The position numbers and the translations under genes were made by a program. Shown in pieces: positions 10,710 through 20,239 of a DNA stretch of 21,149 nucleotides; within the stretch, counting starts at the first letter, position 1, and each line of letters opens with the position of its first letter. This DNA comes from WVWW01 sp041568335 (lineage in GTDB: Bacteria; Acidobacteriota; Polarisedimenticolia; Polarisedimenticolales; Polarisedimenticolaceae): contig JBFFZZ010000021.1 in the NCBI GenBank assembly GCA_041568335.1, positions 1 to 21,149 on the forward strand, read 5' to 3'. A model generated the notes under the pieces. The model worked only from the letters and a program-made list of their open reading frames with translations. It had not been told where the DNA came from and searched no databases.

Positions 10710-11989
10710 GCGAGCCGGGTTTCGAGCTGGCCTGCGTCGATTGCGGCTCCACGTTTCCCGGCCTCGAGCCGCGCTATCGCTGCGACTGCGGGGGGACCCT
10801 CGACGTCCGACACGACCTGAGCTCGGTTGCCGCCGTGGTCGATCGCGACGTGTTCGATCGGCGCCGCGGTCACGACAAGGCGCTCGATCGCTCGGGCGTC
10901 TGGCGCTTCCGCGAGCTGATCCTGCCGGTCGATGAGACGCAGGCCGTCAGCCGCGGCGAGGGCAACACGCAGCTCTACGACAGCCCCGCCGTGGCGGCGT
11001 ATGCCGGGATGCAGCGGCTGTACCTCAAGCACGAGGGCGAGAACCCCACGGGTTCGTTCAAGGATCGCGGGATGACCGTGGGAACCACCGCTGCACGGCT
11101 GCTCGGCATGGATCGCGTCGCCTGCGCCTCGACCGGCAACACCTCGGCGTCGATGGCGTCCTACGCCTCGATCGCGGGGATGCGCGCGTTCGTCTTCATC
11201 CCCGCGGGCAACATCGCGCTGGGCAAGCTGAGCCAGGCGCTCGCCTACGGCGCGCGCACGCTGCAGCTCGCCGGTGACTTCGACGCGGCGATGCGCCTGG
11301 TCGAGCGGGTTTGCGCGACGGAGAAGATCTACCTGCTCAACTCGGTCAACCCGTTTCGTATCGAGGGCCAAAAGGCGATCGGTTTCGAGCTGCTGCAGGA
11401 TCTCGGCTGGCGCGTCCCCGACTGGATCGTGCTGCCCGGAGGGAATCTGGGGAACAACTCGGCGATCTCGAAAGGGCTCCTCGAGCTGCGCGAGCTCGGC
11501 TGGATCGACCGGCTGCCCCGGCTCGCCGTCATTCAGGCCAGCGGGGCCAACCCGCTCTACACCGCGTTCACGACGGGCCGTCCGATCGAGCCGGTGCGTG
11601 CGCAGACGATCGCGACGGCGATTCGCATCGGCAACCCGGTCTCGTGGAAGAAGAGCCTGCGAGGCATCGAGGCGTTGAACGGTGTCGTCGAAGAAGTGAC
11701 CGACCAGGAGATCCTCGACGCCAAGGCTCAGGTCGACGCGGCCGGCATCGGAGCGGAGCCGGCGTCGTGCGCGACCGTCGCCGGGCTGCGCAAGCTCGTG
11801 GCCGCCGGCACGATCGACCCCGGTTCAACCGTTTGCGGCATCCTCACCGGCCACCTACTGAAGGACCCCGACGTCGTGGTCGGCTACCACACCGGGTCAC
11901 TGACCGGCATCGACGCCCGCTTTGCGAACGCGCCGCTCGACGTGCCCGACGATCTGGATGCGATCCTGGCTGAATTGCGCCGTATATGA
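10706..11989 (+). CDS. thrC: Threonine synthase
   Basis: A 427-residue PLP enzyme that converts O-phosphohomoserine to L-threonine and phosphate. The PLP lysine is Lys119 in 'NPTGSFKDRGM'. 'CASTGNTSASMASYA' (140-154) and the phosphate-cradle glycines of 'LPGGNLGN' (243-250) are in place, as is the substrate-binding stretch 'SGANPLYTAF'. The N-terminus carries a small cysteine motif (Cys10, Cys13, Cys26, Cys28) resembling a zinc ribbon, found in the shorter bacterial and archaeal ThrC class rather than the E. coli type. The start overlaps the thrB stop by 4 nt. The stop (TGA 11987-11989) in turn overlaps the ATG of the TonB receptor gene, so three unrelated-looking functions are tightly packed. 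Confidence 0.96.
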   Translation: MSEPGFELACVDCGSTFPGLEPRYRCDCGGTLDVRHDLSSVAAVVDRDVFDRRRGHDKALDRSGVWRFRELILPVDETQAVSRGEGNTQLYDSPAVAAYAGMQRLYLKHEGENPTGSFKDRGMTVGTTAARLLGMDRVACASTGNTSASMASYASIAGMRAFVFIPAGNIALGKLSQALAYGARTLQLAGDFDAAMRLVERVCATEKIYLLNSVNPFRIEGQKAIGFELLQDLGWRVPDWIVLPGGNLGNNSAISKGLLELRELGWIDRLPRLAVIQASGANPLYTAFTTGRPIEPVRAQTIATAIRIGNPVSWKKSLRGIEALNGVVEEVTDQEILDAKAQVDAAGIGAEPASCATVAGLRKLVAAGTIDPGSTVCGILTGHLLKDPDVVVGYHTGSLTGIDARFANAPLDVPDDLDAILAELRRI

Positions 11990-11990
11990 T
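11985..11990 (+). promoter_or_regulatory. Candidate -10 hexamer for a leaderless TonB-receptor transcript
   Basis: TATGAT (5 of 6 matches to TATAAT) spans the thrC stop and ends 7 nt before the ATG at 11998. That spacing is typical of leaderless transcription. No -35 is visible at 11962-11967. A second hexamer, TATCAT at 9774-9779, lies 6 nt before the alternative thrB GTG. This is suggestive only. Confidence 0.25.
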
Positions 11991-14484
11991 CGGCGTCATG
12001 CCGTACCTCCCTCGCCTCTGTCTGGCGCTCCTCCTGGTCTGTGCAACGGTGTCCTGGGCCCAGGAGCGAGCGCCGCAGGAGCCCGCACCCACCGAGGAGA
12101 ACGATCCGCAGGACTCGCCGAAGAAGGACGGCGAGGGAGACGACGAGAAGAAAGACGACGAGAAGAAGCCGGTCCTGACCGAACGGGTCGTCGTCTCGGC
12201 CTCCGCGGCAACGCAAAGCAGGCTCGAGGCGCCTGCCGCCGTCGATGTGCTCGACGCCGACGATCTGTCGCAGCGTGCCGGGGATCACTTCGTCGACCAG
12301 CTGCGACGCATCCCGGGGATCAACGTCGTGCAGTTCAGCGCGCGCGACGTCAACATCGCGTCACGCGCGGCCACCGGCGGGATCAACAGCTCGACGCTTG
12401 CCGTCGCGGACGGCCGCTCGCTGTACCAGGACTTCCTCGGCTTCGTGATGTGGGAGTTCGCCCCGACCGACATGGAGCTCGTCGAACGCGTCGAGGTGGT
12501 CCGCGGACCGGCGTCGTCGCTGTGGGGCGCCAACGCCGTCGGTGGCCTCGTGCACGTCGTCACCAAGAGCCCGCGTGACACGCTCGGAGGCCAGGTCCGG
12601 ATCGAGGCCGGAAGCTACGCCTCACGACGCATCGATTTCCGTCACAGCTTCCTGAGCGGCGACTGGGCGGTGCGCGGTTCGGGGAGCCTCTACCGAATCG
12701 ACGCGTTCGAACGGCCGCAGACGATCACCAACCTGTTCGGGGAGACGGTCGATCCCGATTTCGGCCTGCTCGCCGACGACTTCCGGGATTCGGGCAGCGA
12801 GCAACCCCGGTTCGACCTGCGCGCGGACCGCGAAACCCGCGCGGGCACGGTCATCCTCCAGGGCGGCGCCGCGCGGACGCGCGGCTGGATCGCGACCGGA
12901 CTGGGACCGTTCGACATCGAGCCCTCGACGGGCAACGCTTATGTTCAGGCGCGCCTGAAGGACGGCCCGTTCGAGGCGCAGCTCGACTACAACTACTTCG
13001 ACGGTTCCGGGAAGAACCTGATCAACGCGATCGACTTCGGCTTTCGCTCGTCGCGCTTCCACGCCTCGTTCGGAGACAAGAAGTTCCTCGGCCGGCGGGC
13101 GGTCGTGGGGTACGGGGCCGATCTGTCGAACACGCGGTACGACCTCTCGATCGCTCCCGGGGCCGACGAGCGCAACATCTTCTCCGTCTTCGGCGAGACC
13201 GACGTCAAGCTCTCCGAGCGGTGGTGGCTGACCACCGGCGCCCGCGTGGATCATTTCAGGGAGACGATCGGATCGGTGGTCTCGCCACGGGTGGCGATCC
13301 GCTACAAGCCGGAGCCGCGTCACACGGTGCGGATGGCCTGGGGCCGCGCGTTTCGCTCGCCCTCCGTGCTCGAGGAGTTCCTCGACGTCCCGGTGATCCC
13401 GGTCGCGCTGATCGACTGGGGTGAGGTCGACCAGGATCTGTTCGATGACGGCACCCTCGATCCGGATCAATTCCCGATGGGATTCTTCGAGCTCATGGCG
13501 GTCAACGTCTGCCAGATGGTGCCCGACAACTGCGGCGTGGCCCCCGGGGAGTCCCCGATCTACGTCGCCACGACGGCGGCGATGGGGTCGTTGAATCTGA
13601 CGGAAGAGCGCACGACGTCGTTCGAAGTCGGTTGGACGGCGCAATTCAATCGTCTCGAGTTCTCGGCCTCGGCGTACGCCACGGAGTCGGTCGACGGGAT
13701 CGACTTCCCGCAGGTGGCCAGCTACGGCGTCGGCCCGGATGGGGTCCCGGTCACCGCCGATGACATCGTGCTTCCCACCGACCCGGACATGGACGGGATC
13801 GAGGAAGCACCGCCGGTCGACCTGTGCCCCTTCGGCATCGACGGGTTCACGATGTTTCAGCAGGCCTGTATGCAGGGACCGGTCGCCTACAACGAAGTCC
13901 TCACCGTCTTTCTCGACGGCGTGATCCCCTCGCAATTCCGGTACCGCAACGGGTCGAAGTCGGAGAATCGAGGATTCGAGATCGGGACCGGGTGGCATGG
14001 CACGGCGGGTTGGTCGCTGTCGCTGAACTACTCCTGGCAGGACACGCCGGTGTCGGACGGCGTCTCGATGGTCTATCGACTGAACCTCGCCGTCGCCGAG
14101 AACGATGCCGGGACGGATCTCAACGGGGACGGTTTGGTCGCGGACACCGCCGACTTCGTCAACATCCCGGCCGAGCATCGCGTCAGCTTCTCGGCACAGG
14201 TCGACCGCGGCAAGTGGTTCTCGGGCCTCACGGTCGACTACGTCGACGACTCGTTCTGGCAGGACGTGCTGACCTCCGATTTCTGGGGCTGGGTGCCGGA
14301 CTACACGCTGGTCGGTGTGCGCGCGGGATTGCGGCTGCCGCGCAACCGGATCACGTTGACCGGCCAGGTCACCAACCTGCTCGGAGACGAGATCCAGCAA
14401 CATATCTTCGGAGACCGCATCGGCCGCCGGGTCACCCTGGGGATGCGTTATTCCTGGGAAGGCCGGGCCGATTCGACTCCGTGA
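11986..14484 (+). CDS. TonB-dependent outer-membrane receptor
   Basis: An 832-residue TonB-dependent receptor. It has a signal peptide (about 1-25, LCLALLLVCATVSWAQ), then a charged Glu/Lys/Asp linker (about 27-64) and a TonB-box-like segment 'ERVVVSAS' at 66-73. The plug domain follows: 'APAAVDVLDADDLSQRAGDHFVDQLRRIPGI', then 'ADGRSLYQDF', 'VERVEVVRGPASSLWGANAVGGLVHVVTK'. A beta-barrel runs to 'LGMRYSW' near the end with a 9-residue tail after it. Such receptors import siderophores, cobalamin, peptides or glycans using the ExbB-ExbD-TonB motor; the ligand is unknown. Two insertions carry Asp/Asn-rich loops resembling calcium-binding sites. The start overlaps the thrC stop by 4 nt, and an in-frame ATG at 11998 is an alternative. 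The next gene, 64 nt downstream, encodes another exported protein and may be its partner. Confidence 0.94.
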   Translation: MIGVMPYLPRLCLALLLVCATVSWAQERAPQEPAPTEENDPQDSPKKDGEGDDEKKDDEKKPVLTERVVVSASAATQSRLEAPAAVDVLDADDLSQRAGDHFVDQLRRIPGINVVQFSARDVNIASRAATGGINSSTLAVADGRSLYQDFLGFVMWEFAPTDMELVERVEVVRGPASSLWGANAVGGLVHVVTKSPRDTLGGQVRIEAGSYASRRIDFRHSFLSGDWAVRGSGSLYRIDAFERPQTITNLFGETVDPDFGLLADDFRDSGSEQPRFDLRADRETRAGTVILQGGAARTRGWIATGLGPFDIEPSTGNAYVQARLKDGPFEAQLDYNYFDGSGKNLINAIDFGFRSSRFHASFGDKKFLGRRAVVGYGADLSNTRYDLSIAPGADERNIFSVFGETDVKLSERWWLTTGARVDHFRETIGSVVSPRVAIRYKPEPRHTVRMAWGRAFRSPSVLEEFLDVPVIPVALIDWGEVDQDLFDDGTLDPDQFPMGFFELMAVNVCQMVPDNCGVAPGESPIYVATTAAMGSLNLTEERTTSFEVGWTAQFNRLEFSASAYATESVDGIDFPQVASYGVGPDGVPVTADDIVLPTDPDMDGIEEAPPVDLCPFGIDGFTMFQQACMQGPVAYNEVLTVFLDGVIPSQFRYRNGSKSENRGFEIGTGWHGTAGWSLSLNYSWQDTPVSDGVSMVYRLNLAVAENDAGTDLNGDGLVADTADFVNIPAEHRVSFSAQVDRGKWFSGLTVDYVDDSFWQDVLTSDFWGWVPDYTLVGVRAGLRLPRNRITLTGQVTNLLGDEIQQHIFGDRIGRRVTLGMRYSWEGRADSTP

Positions 14485-14548
14485 GCGCACCCGGGGGTCG
14501 AAACGGCGTACATTCCCGGGCCAGGATCAAGAGCGCAAGGGGGGATCC

Positions 14549-17023
14549 ATGACTCGTTCATCGCGTGTTGGATTCGTTGCCGTCGCCTGGATCGTCGCCA
14601 CCGGGCCGGCGTGGGCCCAGGGAGTCCAGGTGAAGGCGCCGCGGTACACACCGGGCGCGGAATGGACCGTGATCGAGCTGGATGATGCTTCCCGGCTCCC
14701 GAGTTTTCAGAAAGGCTGGCAACGCTCGACGTTCTGGGACCTGCGACCCGTCGCCGGCCAGGGGAACGCGGTGCGGTGGACGATCGAGCTTCCCGGCGAC
14801 GTGGGGCTGGACACGCTCGCCCGTTCCACCGGCGCGAACATCGCGCGGTGCGGCAAGCGGCTCTCGGACGGGGCGTCACTGGGTTGCGAGCTGATCGACA
14901 CGACGCCGCTCGGACCCGGCGGCCGGGTGCTGATGGCCGGCGATCGCTTCACCGGCCAGCGGCTGGATGACGGCGGCATCGTCAAGACGGTGGACGGTGT
15001 CGCGCTTGCGGAAGGCATCGCCCTGACACCCGCGGGACCGGCCGAGGTGCTGCTGGTGCGCGAGGCGATCCGCGACGCCACGGAAACGCGGACGCTGTTC
15101 CGCTTCGTTTCGGAAAACGGACGGACGGTCGCGGCGTTCGATGCGGAATCCGGCGTGCCGGTCCGCGGCTCCGTGCTGGCCGAGGCGGATCGCCTCGCCG
15201 ACGACGGGCTGACGATCGCCTATCAAAAGCTGAGCGACTCGCTCACACCCGGATCCATCGGCTTCCTGCAGTACTCGATGAGCTTCACCGGGGTCAACTG
15301 CCTCACCGACGGCGACTGCGGGCTGCCCAACGTCATCTGCTTCGGCGCGGACCCCCAGGCGATGCCGCCGGTCCCGGGAAGCTGTCGTGCCCCGCTGTCC
15401 GACCTGCGTAACGACTGGGCCGCGATCACGGACGCGACCGGGATCGACCTGACGAACCAGGTCTATCTCCCCGATCCGACCGATTCGGACACCGTGCTGG
15501 ACCTGCCCGAGGTCTGGGAGTTCGCCACGCTCAACGTGGCCAACCTGCAGCAACGCACGTTCAACACGATCCGCGACGACACCGCCTGGCACACCTGCCT
15601 GGAGACCTGCGCGAGCAAGGACCAGAGCGCCAACCCGCCCGACGGCACCTGGCAGGCCTACCTCAAGATCGACAACTACGACGAGAACGGCGCGTTCGTG
15701 ACGCGTGACATCTTCATGTTCAACGACAACGACACCGGCGCCGACCCCTCGATCGACGTGCCGTTCGTGGTCCAGGATCAGGCCAACGCCTCGGACGCCA
15801 CGCAGATCTGCTTCGAGGATGCCGGCGGCAACGCGGCCGACCGGTTGCTCGAGTTCTTCCAGTTCACCGGAGCCGATCCCGCCTCCGCGGCGCTCGGTGT
15901 CGGAGACGCGTGGGGCTCCGGCAACTGGACCAGCTGCAACGCCAGCAACGGCCTGGCCCTGACGCTTGCCTCGGTCTGTGACGACGCCTGTTACCCGGAT
16001 TGTCCCGGGTCGCTGGCCGCGCCCAAGGCGCGGGGGCTCTTCCCGTCGGGACCGGGTGTCGGCCTCGAAGGATCGATCGCGGAAGACGGGTACCTTCACG
16101 TGGCCGCGGGCAACTACATCCCCGCGCTGTTATTGCTGCAGGGAACCGATCTCGAGGCCGGCGGCCAGCTGTTCGGCACGTGCAACATCTCGCCGACGCG
16201 GCTGCGCGGGGTCGACTGGTTCTGGATCCACGAGCGCTACGGTCTGATGGCCTTGATCTCGGGCCCCAACGACGACGGCAACAATCCCTGTGGTCTGATC
16301 CAGCCCGACGACTGGTCCTGCTTCGACAACCGCACCGATGGCGCCGACTTTACCTGGGGTCCGTTCCCGCCGTATCAGATCAGCGCCGAGGCCTGCCTCA
16401 ACGGGACGAAGATCGACTGGGCCCTACCGGCCGACGGCTCGAACCTGACCGGCGAGCCGAACATCACGGACTGGGGCTACGTGGTCTCGTGGGGCACGGA
16501 GACCGACCCCGACCTGCTCGCCGACTGGAACGTCAACCCGAATCACACGCCGCTGCCCGGACAGGGCGGCTACCTGGCGGCACCGCCGGGGAGCGAGCCG
16601 ACGTCGTACGTGATCACGGGCTGGGGCGGCTCCTCGATCGGCGCCACGGTGACCACCGCGTTGCGATACACCGACCCCGACGCGGCCGATACGCTGCCCT
16701 ACCGTTCGGCGGCCTTCTTCCGTGTCGTCGAGGATCCGGCGAGGTTGGATCCGCTGGTCTTCCAGGTCGGCAACGCCGTGGCGCCGTTCGTGACCAAGAA
16801 CGGCAACGACCTGGACCTCGCCTGGCCGCCGGTCGGCGGGGCCTCGGGCTATTCGATCCAGGTGTTCGACCTGTCGACGGGACTCCCGATCGCCTGCCCG
16901 GCGGGTCTGGACTGCGCGCCGGCGACGACCACCACCACGTTCGGCGGCGGCGCCTCGACGGCGGCGTTGCACGGCTTTCGCGTCTTTGCCGTCGACAGCT
17001 GCGGAGACCCGTCGAGCAACTAA
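14549..17023 (+). CDS. Large cysteine-rich exported protein of unknown function
   Basis: An 824-residue protein that I do not recognise as a known family. The signal peptide is clear (1-23, 'VGFVAVAWIVATGPAWA', cleavage before QG). Counting by eye, the mature protein has about 20 cysteines, many in close pairs such as 'NCLTDGDCG' (from residue 250), 'HTCLETCAS' and 'CDDACYPDC', consistent with disulfides outside the cytoplasm. The N-terminal third lacks those pairs. The final 85 residues ('DLDLAWPPVGGASGYSIQVF' to 'FRVFAVDSCGDPS') look like a fibronectin type III domain. There is no membrane anchor or sorting signal at the C-terminus. The ATG follows AAGGGGGG at about 14538-14545, 64 nt after the TonB receptor gene, so co-expression is likely. 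It could bind or display a substrate at the surface; that is inference. The stop is 3 bp from a convergent gene. Confidence 0.82.
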   Translation: MTRSSRVGFVAVAWIVATGPAWAQGVQVKAPRYTPGAEWTVIELDDASRLPSFQKGWQRSTFWDLRPVAGQGNAVRWTIELPGDVGLDTLARSTGANIARCGKRLSDGASLGCELIDTTPLGPGGRVLMAGDRFTGQRLDDGGIVKTVDGVALAEGIALTPAGPAEVLLVREAIRDATETRTLFRFVSENGRTVAAFDAESGVPVRGSVLAEADRLADDGLTIAYQKLSDSLTPGSIGFLQYSMSFTGVNCLTDGDCGLPNVICFGADPQAMPPVPGSCRAPLSDLRNDWAAITDATGIDLTNQVYLPDPTDSDTVLDLPEVWEFATLNVANLQQRTFNTIRDDTAWHTCLETCASKDQSANPPDGTWQAYLKIDNYDENGAFVTRDIFMFNDNDTGADPSIDVPFVVQDQANASDATQICFEDAGGNAADRLLEFFQFTGADPASAALGVGDAWGSGNWTSCNASNGLALTLASVCDDACYPDCPGSLAAPKARGLFPSGPGVGLEGSIAEDGYLHVAAGNYIPALLLLQGTDLEAGGQLFGTCNISPTRLRGVDWFWIHERYGLMALISGPNDDGNNPCGLIQPDDWSCFDNRTDGADFTWGPFPPYQISAEACLNGTKIDWALPADGSNLTGEPNITDWGYVVSWGTETDPDLLADWNVNPNHTPLPGQGGYLAAPPGSEPTSYVITGWGGSSIGATVTTALRYTDPDAADTLPYRSAAFFRVVEDPARLDPLVFQVGNAVAPFVTKNGNDLDLAWPPVGGASGYSIQVFDLSTGLPIACPAGLDCAPATTTTTFGGGASTAALHGFRVFAVDSCGDPSSN

Positions 17024-17026
17024 GCG

Positions 17027-17527
17027 CTAGGCGCGCCGGGGCTTGAGCTGCCGCCGGGCGGGCGGCTGTTGCTTCTTGTAGCGGCCGCTTATCTTCGCCG
17101 CCAGGATCGCCAGGTGTTTGTTGATTGCGTGATTGCGATCGACCATGCTCAGCGGTGGTTTCTTTCTCGGGCTGAGCCGATCGATCTGGCCGACCAGCCG
17201 CGCGTGACCGGGGTTCTCCCGCAAGCCGCGCCGGAGCGTCTCCACGGCCTTGCGTGGTTGCCCGTTGAGCTCGTACAGCCGCGCCAGGTTCGAGGCGACG
17301 TCGGGTTCCGAAGCGCCGAACTGCATCGCGCGCTGGCTATACTGCAGGCCTTCGCGTCGCAGTCCATGGACCGTCGCGGTCAGGAGACCGTGGTAGGAAA
17401 GGTGCAACGGCTCCTCGCTACCGCTCTCGATCAAGTCGCGAAAGACCACCGCGGCATCGACAACTTGCCCCTTGCGACACAACCCCAACCCCCGTTTGAA
17501 TTTTCGATCGAGGTCGTCGTGATTCAT
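17027..17527 (-). CDS. Small TPR-repeat protein
   Basis: A 166-residue, probably cytoplasmic protein with no signal peptide. Residues about 8-115 form consecutive helical pairs with TPR spacing, such as 'AAVVFRDLIESGSEEPLHLSYHGLL', 'GLQYSQRAMQFGASEPDVASNLARLYELNGQPRKAVETLRRGLRENPGHARL'. The C-terminus is strongly basic ('GRYKKQQPPARRQLKPRRA'), which could contact nucleic acid or membrane. The start ATG at 17527 follows GAGGTG on the minus strand. A promoter or operator should lie in the 176-bp region upstream, which contains a 7-bp inverted repeat. A protein-binding scaffold role is the most that can be said. Confidence 0.82.
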   Translation of the reverse strand: MNHDDLDRKFKRGLGLCRKGQVVDAAVVFRDLIESGSEEPLHLSYHGLLTATVHGLRREGLQYSQRAMQFGASEPDVASNLARLYELNGQPRKAVETLRRGLRENPGHARLVGQIDRLSPRKKPPLSMVDRNHAINKHLAILAAKISGRYKKQQPPARRQLKPRRA

Positions 17528-17573
17528 CAGGGCACCTCACTTTTTGATGAAATGATGCTATTGGAAAGTTCAG

Positions 17574-17596
17574 CCTTGATTCAGGTCGGATCAAGG
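17574..17596. promoter_or_regulatory. Inverted repeat, candidate operator upstream of the TPR gene
   Basis: CCTTGAT (17574-17580) and ATCAAGG (17590-17596) form a perfect 7-bp inverted repeat with a 9-nt centre. It lies 47 bp before the TPR gene start, in the 176-bp gap downstream of the DUF2846-like gene. It has no T-run on either strand, so a terminator is unlikely; a dimeric repressor site is possible. The rest of the gap shows nothing else recognisable. Confidence 0.4.
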
Positions 17597-17703
17597 ATTC
17601 CTTTCGTCATCCAGCCCGGACGTCGGGAGACAAACCCCGACAACCCCGACGAACAAAACATCGGGAACGCTTTTCGGTTCGATCAAGAGGTCGGCGGGGC
17701 GCG

Positions 17704-18243
17704 CTAGTCGTCCGCGTCAGCCTCGGCGACCTTGTTTTCGGCCCGGTGCTTGCGGTTGGCGACGATCTCGACCGCACGCGCCAGGCCTTCCTCCGTGGGC
17801 TCGACGTAGCCGCACTTGTCGAAGTACTTCTCCGCCTCGGCCTCGTCGATTTGCACGATCGCTGCGCGGGCCTTACCGAGACCCATCTTGATCTTGACCT
17901 GGAGGTAGTAGGTCTTGCCGGCCTCGACGTCGAGCGAGATAGCCGAGGTGTTCTCGGACTTGGTCCAGAACAGACGCTTGCCGGCGGGCACCTGCGCGAA
18001 CGAGTAGGCCTTCGGTTTGGAGACCATCATCAGGTCGTCGTCGACGAACGCCCAGGTCTTGATCGCCGCGCCCATGGACGCCGGCCGGAACACGTAGACC
18101 AGCGCATGGCCCTCCTCGGGCTCGGCGCGGCGCTGGTCGGACTTGGGATGCTTGGTGTAGTACTCGGCCGCCTGGATCGTGGCGCCCAGCAGGAGCGTCG
18201 CGAGCAGACAGGCCACCACGGTTCTTACGGATCGGTTCAACAT
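17704..18243 (-). CDS. Exported DUF2846-like protein
   Basis: A 179-residue exported protein. The signal peptide is 'MLNRSVRTVVACLLATLLLGATIQAAE', with no clear lipobox at the cleavage site. The body (about 45-150) has the features of DUF2846-type small beta proteins: 'ALVYVFRP' at the start, a middle 'DDLMMVSKPKAYSFAQVPAGKRLFW' and 'VEAGKTYYLQVKIKMG'. The function of that family is not established; members are periplasmic or lipoprotein-like. The ATG at 18243 is set by a strong AAGGAGGAGG 8 nt upstream, so an in-frame longer start at 18297 (inside the cupin gene) is rejected. It is the last gene of a four-gene minus-strand run, 16 nt after the cupin stop. Confidence 0.8.
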   Translation of the reverse strand: MLNRSVRTVVACLLATLLLGATIQAAEYYTKHPKSDQRRAEPEEGHALVYVFRPASMGAAIKTWAFVDDDLMMVSKPKAYSFAQVPAGKRLFWTKSENTSAISLDVEAGKTYYLQVKIKMGLGKARAAIVQIDEAEAEKYFDKCGYVEPTEEGLARAVEIVANRKHRAENKVAEADADD

Positions 18244-18259
18244 GATTCGTGCCTCCTCC

Positions 18260-18568
18260 TTAGTCACGGATGGCGTCGAAGCTGACGACCGGTTCATCGC
18301 CGACTACCTCGGCGCTGTGTATGGCCCCACGCGGGACCTCGATACAGTCCCCGGCCTCGAGAACGGCCTCTTCTCCCTCGAGAATCAACCGGAAACGACC
18401 CGAGAGTACCGCGTCGATCTTGTCCACGCCATGGGTGTGATCCGGGAAGCAGGTCCCCGGCGGGTAGGTGTAGCGGGAGACGCGGTAGCCCTTGCGCTCG
18501 AGCTTCTCGCGCAGGGCTCGTTCGGTCAGCTCGCCGTCGCGTTCCGGGTTCCAGGCTTCGACGGGCAT
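18260..18568 (-). CDS. Small single-domain cupin protein
   Basis: A 102-residue cupin. Motif 1 is 'FPDHTHGVDKIDAVLSGRFRL', with His44 and His46 as likely metal ligands and the closing glycine at 57. Motif 2 is 'CIEVPRGAIHSAEV' with Pro79, Gly81 and His84. The usual motif-1 glutamate is not obvious; Asp49 or Asp52 may replace it. The N-terminal 'LREKLERKGYRVSRYTYPPGT' is typical of small cytoplasmic cupins that bind or sense a small ligand. The ATG lies only 3 nt after the stop of the preceding gene (TAG GTC ATG), so translation is probably coupled. The specific reaction is unknown. Confidence 0.88.
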   Translation of the reverse strand: MPVEAWNPERDGELTERALREKLERKGYRVSRYTYPPGTCFPDHTHGVDKIDAVLSGRFRLILEGEEAVLEAGDCIEVPRGAIHSAEVVGDEPVVSFDAIRD

Positions 18569-18571
18569 GAC

Positions 18572-18844
18572 CTAGGCCAGTTTCCCGCGGATCTCGCGCG
18601 GGTACTCGGGGAAGTAGTGTTCGATGACGGGCAGGTCGAACCGCGCGAGGATCGATTCCTTGGGCTCGCGCTCGAGCAGGAAGCGGAACGAGGCCTCGAT
18701 CAGCTTCTCGGCGCCGGCCTCCCCTCCGTAACGCTGCACGTCCTTCGCCGAGGCGGAAACTTCGTGCCTGCTGACGCCTCGACCGTCGTCGACCTCCACG
18801 CGGAACGTCTCGTCGTCGATCCGGGTCACCTCGATGCGGGCCAT
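18572..18844 (-). CDS. Small protein of unknown function
   Basis: A 90-residue cytoplasmic protein without signal peptide or membrane helix. The N-terminal half reads as beta strands (RIEVTRIDDETFRVEVDD, then SRHEVSASAKDVQRYGG). The C-terminal half is a helix followed by 'REPKESILARFDLPVIEHYFPEYPREI'. It has the look of a conserved bacterial small protein, but I cannot name a family or function. It lies 15 nt after the amidohydrolase stop and 3 nt before the cupin start. That tight spacing and normal codon use argue that it is real. No strong Shine-Dalgarno is seen, so it may depend on coupling to the upstream gene. Confidence 0.75.
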   Translation of the reverse strand: MARIEVTRIDDETFRVEVDDGRGVSRHEVSASAKDVQRYGGEAGAEKLIEASFRFLLEREPKESILARFDLPVIEHYFPEYPREIRGKLA

Positions 18845-18859
18845 ACCCGAAGCCTACCA

Positions 18860-20212
<1,353 letters not shown>

Positions 20213-20239
20213 GTCGACCTCCCCCGCCGAACGGTACGG

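Noticed and set aside
9776..11371. Long minus-strand open frame across thrB and thrC
   Set aside because: Both plus-strand genes have complete catalytic motifs; the antisense product is low-complexity and lacks any domain.
12622..14490. Minus-strand open frame of about 620 codons opposite the TonB receptor
   Set aside because: Antisense shadow; composition dominated by Arg, Asp, Val and His with no recognisable fold.
14490..14520. Two CCCGGG copies before the cysteine-rich protein gene as a hairpin or operator
   Set aside because: Only 6 bp, self-complementary, and expected often in GC-rich sequence; a 19-nt spacer and no T-run make it uninformative.
17635..17650. Direct repeat of CCCCGAC
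   Set aside because: Only two copies of a 7-mer; no further units, so not a meaningful array.
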